The notes beneath the pieces are model-generated. The model was given only the letters and a program-made list of their open reading frames with translations. It made no database searches and was not told where the DNA came from. A program made the translations under genes and the position numbers. From the NCBI GenBank assembly GCA_029244725.1, contig JAQWQJ010000095.1, forward strand, positions 1 to 44,876: a DNA stretch of 44,876 nt. Direction: 5' to 3'. Origin of the DNA: Paracoccaceae bacterium. Lineage in GTDB: Bacteria; Pseudomonadota; Alphaproteobacteria; Rhodobacterales; Rhodobacteraceae. This document shows positions 43,648 to 44,876 of this stretch, piece by piece; the stretch's first letter is position 1, and the number at the start of each line of letters is the position of its first letter.

Positions 43648-44223
43648 TTGAATAATTCTACGAGCTTCAGGTTTTCTCTAGTTTTGGTTTTTACACTATA
43701 CGGCTTTACGGGCCCCTCGAGCGCACAAGACTTTCCCTCGCTTGATCCCTTAACAATCGCTGTAGAAGGCCTGTCAGCAGGTCAAGGGATCATTGATGAG
43801 GCTCCAGAGATAATTGCAAAATTATTTGAAAATGGGCTCGAGGGCGAAGCATTTGAAAGCTCAATGGAGTGCCTCGGCCGACTTCAAACCTTTACAATTA
43901 CATCGGCTGGATTAGCCAATACATTGCCCTTTTCCCAAGTTTGGACGTATGAGGACGAACGAGGGCCCGTAGCGCGGCTGGATTTGATGATTAATGGATT
44001 GCGCTTAAATGGAGAACTTTTCTGCGACAATGCACTCCTAAAGGTCGTTCCGCGTTCATTTTCTTCTGAAAAAAATAAGCCCGAACCTTATTCACCAACA
44101 ACATTTGATGCAGCCTTGGGAGCCTTACTGCTTTTACAGCTTCAAGGTACTTTTGACACACAAGTCGAAGTCGAAGGCCACATAGATAATTCTTCAAGTC
44201 AGTCGTCATTAATCACAGATTAG
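43648..44223 (+). CDS. Secreted hypothetical protein
   Basis: 191 residues from TTG 43648, preceded by AAGGAC nine or so bases upstream. Signal peptide FSLVLVFTLYGFTGPSSA with cleavage before QDFPS. Mature part begins LDPLTIAVEGLSAGQGIIDE; two cysteines (SMECLGRL, LFCDNAL) could form a disulfide. No family recognised. Low GC compared with the island. The stop is followed in the same frame by an SCO1-like stretch, probably by accident of decay. Confidence 0.55.
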   Translation: MNNSTSFRFSLVLVFTLYGFTGPSSAQDFPSLDPLTIAVEGLSAGQGIIDEAPEIIAKLFENGLEGEAFESSMECLGRLQTFTITSAGLANTLPFSQVWTYEDERGPVARLDLMINGLRLNGELFCDNALLKVVPRSFSSEKNKPEPYSPTTFDAALGALLLLQLQGTFDTQVEVEGHIDNSSSQSSLITD

Positions 44224-44628
44224 GAGCTTGGAGACCAATTTTCTCACTGTAGGAGTGTATTCAGTGACGGCATTCCGCTGCTACCCAACCAGAATTTTGA
44301 ATTGTTGAGCGAAGACTACCAAGTATTGGACAGTACGAGTATCTTGGGAAGCCAACCAAGCCTAATTTATTTTGGCTACACGTCGTGCCCGGAAAATTGT
44401 GAAATTGACAATAGTCGAAATTCAACCTCGGTTGAACTCCTTGAGAACCTCGGCATCGACATCAGACCAACCTTTATTTCAATAGATCCGATGCGCGATA
44501 GCCCCCAAATTTTAAAAAGCTATACGGATTTGTTCCATCCGCGAATGCTAGGTCTCACGGGAACGGAGGATCAAATTAAAGCTGCTAGTTCAGCGTTTTC
44601 AGCCTACTACAAAAAACAATGGGGCTGA
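44224..44628 (+). pseudogene. SCO1/SenC copper chaperone, fragment cut by an IS
   Basis: The frame reads SLIYFGYTSCPENCEIDNSR then RPTFISIDPMRDSPQILKSY, with the copper-binding CPENC (CxxxC) motif. Upstream, DQFSHCRSVFSDGIPLL matches the region just after the membrane anchor in roseobacter SCO proteins (from memory), but the anchor and a start codon are missing; TTG 44302 is only a nominal start. After YYKK the IS1595-type element begins, removing the histidine-containing C-terminus. The last residues QWG are IS-encoded. SCO1 normally metallates cytochrome oxidase. Confidence 0.8.
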
Positions 44629-44638
44629 CCCAGATAAC
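44621..44638. repeat. IS1595-type terminal repeat (left end of right IS)
   Basis: GGGGCTGACCCAGATAAC, inverted copy of 121-138. It abuts the SCO1 fragment and overlaps the last base of the transposase stop codon, so the IS end lies directly after the gene. Confidence 0.8.
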
Positions 44639-44876
44639 TAGTTCAAATACTTCTTAACCCATTGTCTTAGCTGTGATAATTGCACTGACGGGTCACTGTT
44701 GTTAAAACGCCACTCACATTCCTTCAAATATAGTCCAAATATAGTCCAAATTGGGCCTTTGGAACACCGTTGAATTTGCGCATATGACGTTTGGCTTGGT
44801 TCCAGAAATTCTCAATGCCGTTGATGTGATTATGACGGTCTGCAAAGAGCTTGGAATGGTTGATACGAAAGTGGTG
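44638..44876 (-). pseudogene. IS1595-family transposase, 3' end, frameshifted
   Basis: Minus strand from the window edge: HHFRINHSKLFADRHNHING, IENFWNQAKRHMRKFNG, then an 11-base duplication shifts the frame into a stop. After the duplication the correct frame resumes with LKECEWRFNN ... WVKKYLN and stop at 44638. IENFWNQAK and ECEWRFN are hallmarks of ISXO2-like (IS1595) transposases. This copy is therefore inactive unless the duplication is a sequencing artefact. Confidence 0.85.
44726..44747. repeat. 11-bp tandem duplication inside the transposase
   Basis: AAATATAGTCC occurs twice in direct succession (44726-44736, 44737-44747). One copy restores the frame GLYLKECEWRF expected for the family. 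Confidence 0.9.

Noticed and set aside
139-44620. A classical composite transposon with target-site duplications
   Set aside because: The inner flanks (139-146 and 44613-44620) do not match each other, and the outer flanks are outside the window. Housekeeping genes inside also argue against a recent composite unit.
1-44876. A circular element closing through a single IS
   Set aside because: The two IS pieces leave roughly 100 codons of transposase unaccounted for, and the window carries tmk, holB, secDF and ccm, which belong to a chromosome.
1-44876. CRISPR array or toxin-antitoxin, restriction or phage-defence system
   Set aside because: I found no regularly spaced repeats and no nuclease, methylase or recognisable toxin-antitoxin pair in the gene-bearing or scrap regions.

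Overview
The window looks like a piece of a Rhodobacterales (roseobacter-type alphaproteobacterium) chromosome. The evidence is gene order and protein type: a SPOR lipoprotein, D-alanyl-D-alanine carboxypeptidase, tmk, holB, tatD block on the plus strand, and a yajC-secD-secF-Mth938-ccmABCDG block on the minus strand, which is the arrangement known from Rhodobacter (the hel genes next to secDF).

Layout. 1-2012: the 5' end of an IS1595-type transposase cut by the window edge, a tandem pair of YbjQ-like genes, and about 790 bases with no convincing gene, ending at tRNA-Ser(UGA). 2013-14656: tightly packed housekeeping genes. 14880-14954: tRNA-Phe(GAA), after which the sequence changes character. 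15.0-17.4 kb: an AT-richer stretch with orphan small membrane proteins, a 30-bp perfect palindrome and fragments of SDR and SRPBCC genes. 17.4-41.6 kb: a large catabolic island. 41.6-44.9 kb: a second scrap zone (homocysteine methyltransferase fragment, VirB6 fragment, two small unknowns, a secreted unknown, an SCO1/SenC fragment) that ends inside another IS1595-type element in the same orientation as the one at the left edge.

Catabolic island. Its left half holds an amidohydrolase, several SDR dehydrogenases, a DapA-family lyase, an alpha/beta hydrolase, and LysR and IclR regulators. Next comes a DctPQM TRAP importer. The right half is a long operon with mostly overlapping genes: a BadI/MenB-type crotonase (candidate ring hydrolase), an AliA-like acyl-CoA ligase, an enoyl-CoA hydratase, an SDR, an acyl-CoA dehydrogenase, a 3-hydroxyacyl-CoA dehydrogenase, a stand-alone HAD C-terminal domain, two CaiB-type CoA transferases, a two-domain PaaH-like dehydrogenase and, after a gap, a PcaF-like thiolase. 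The five consecutive genes at 29.6-34.6 kb match, enzyme class by enzyme class, the cyclohexanecarboxyl-CoA route that opens a saturated ring hydrolytically. My best reading is import and degradation of an alicyclic (perhaps terpenoid-like) acid, with the SDR, lyase and hydrolase genes trimming substituents first. The substrate is inference.

The island carries clear signs of recent rearrangement: a duplicated SDR whose first copy is fused to the tail of an acyl-CoA ligase and frameshifted, several SDR fragments, and an IS inserted into SCO1. Because both window ends lie inside the same repeated IS family, the window may be a contig broken at those repeats.
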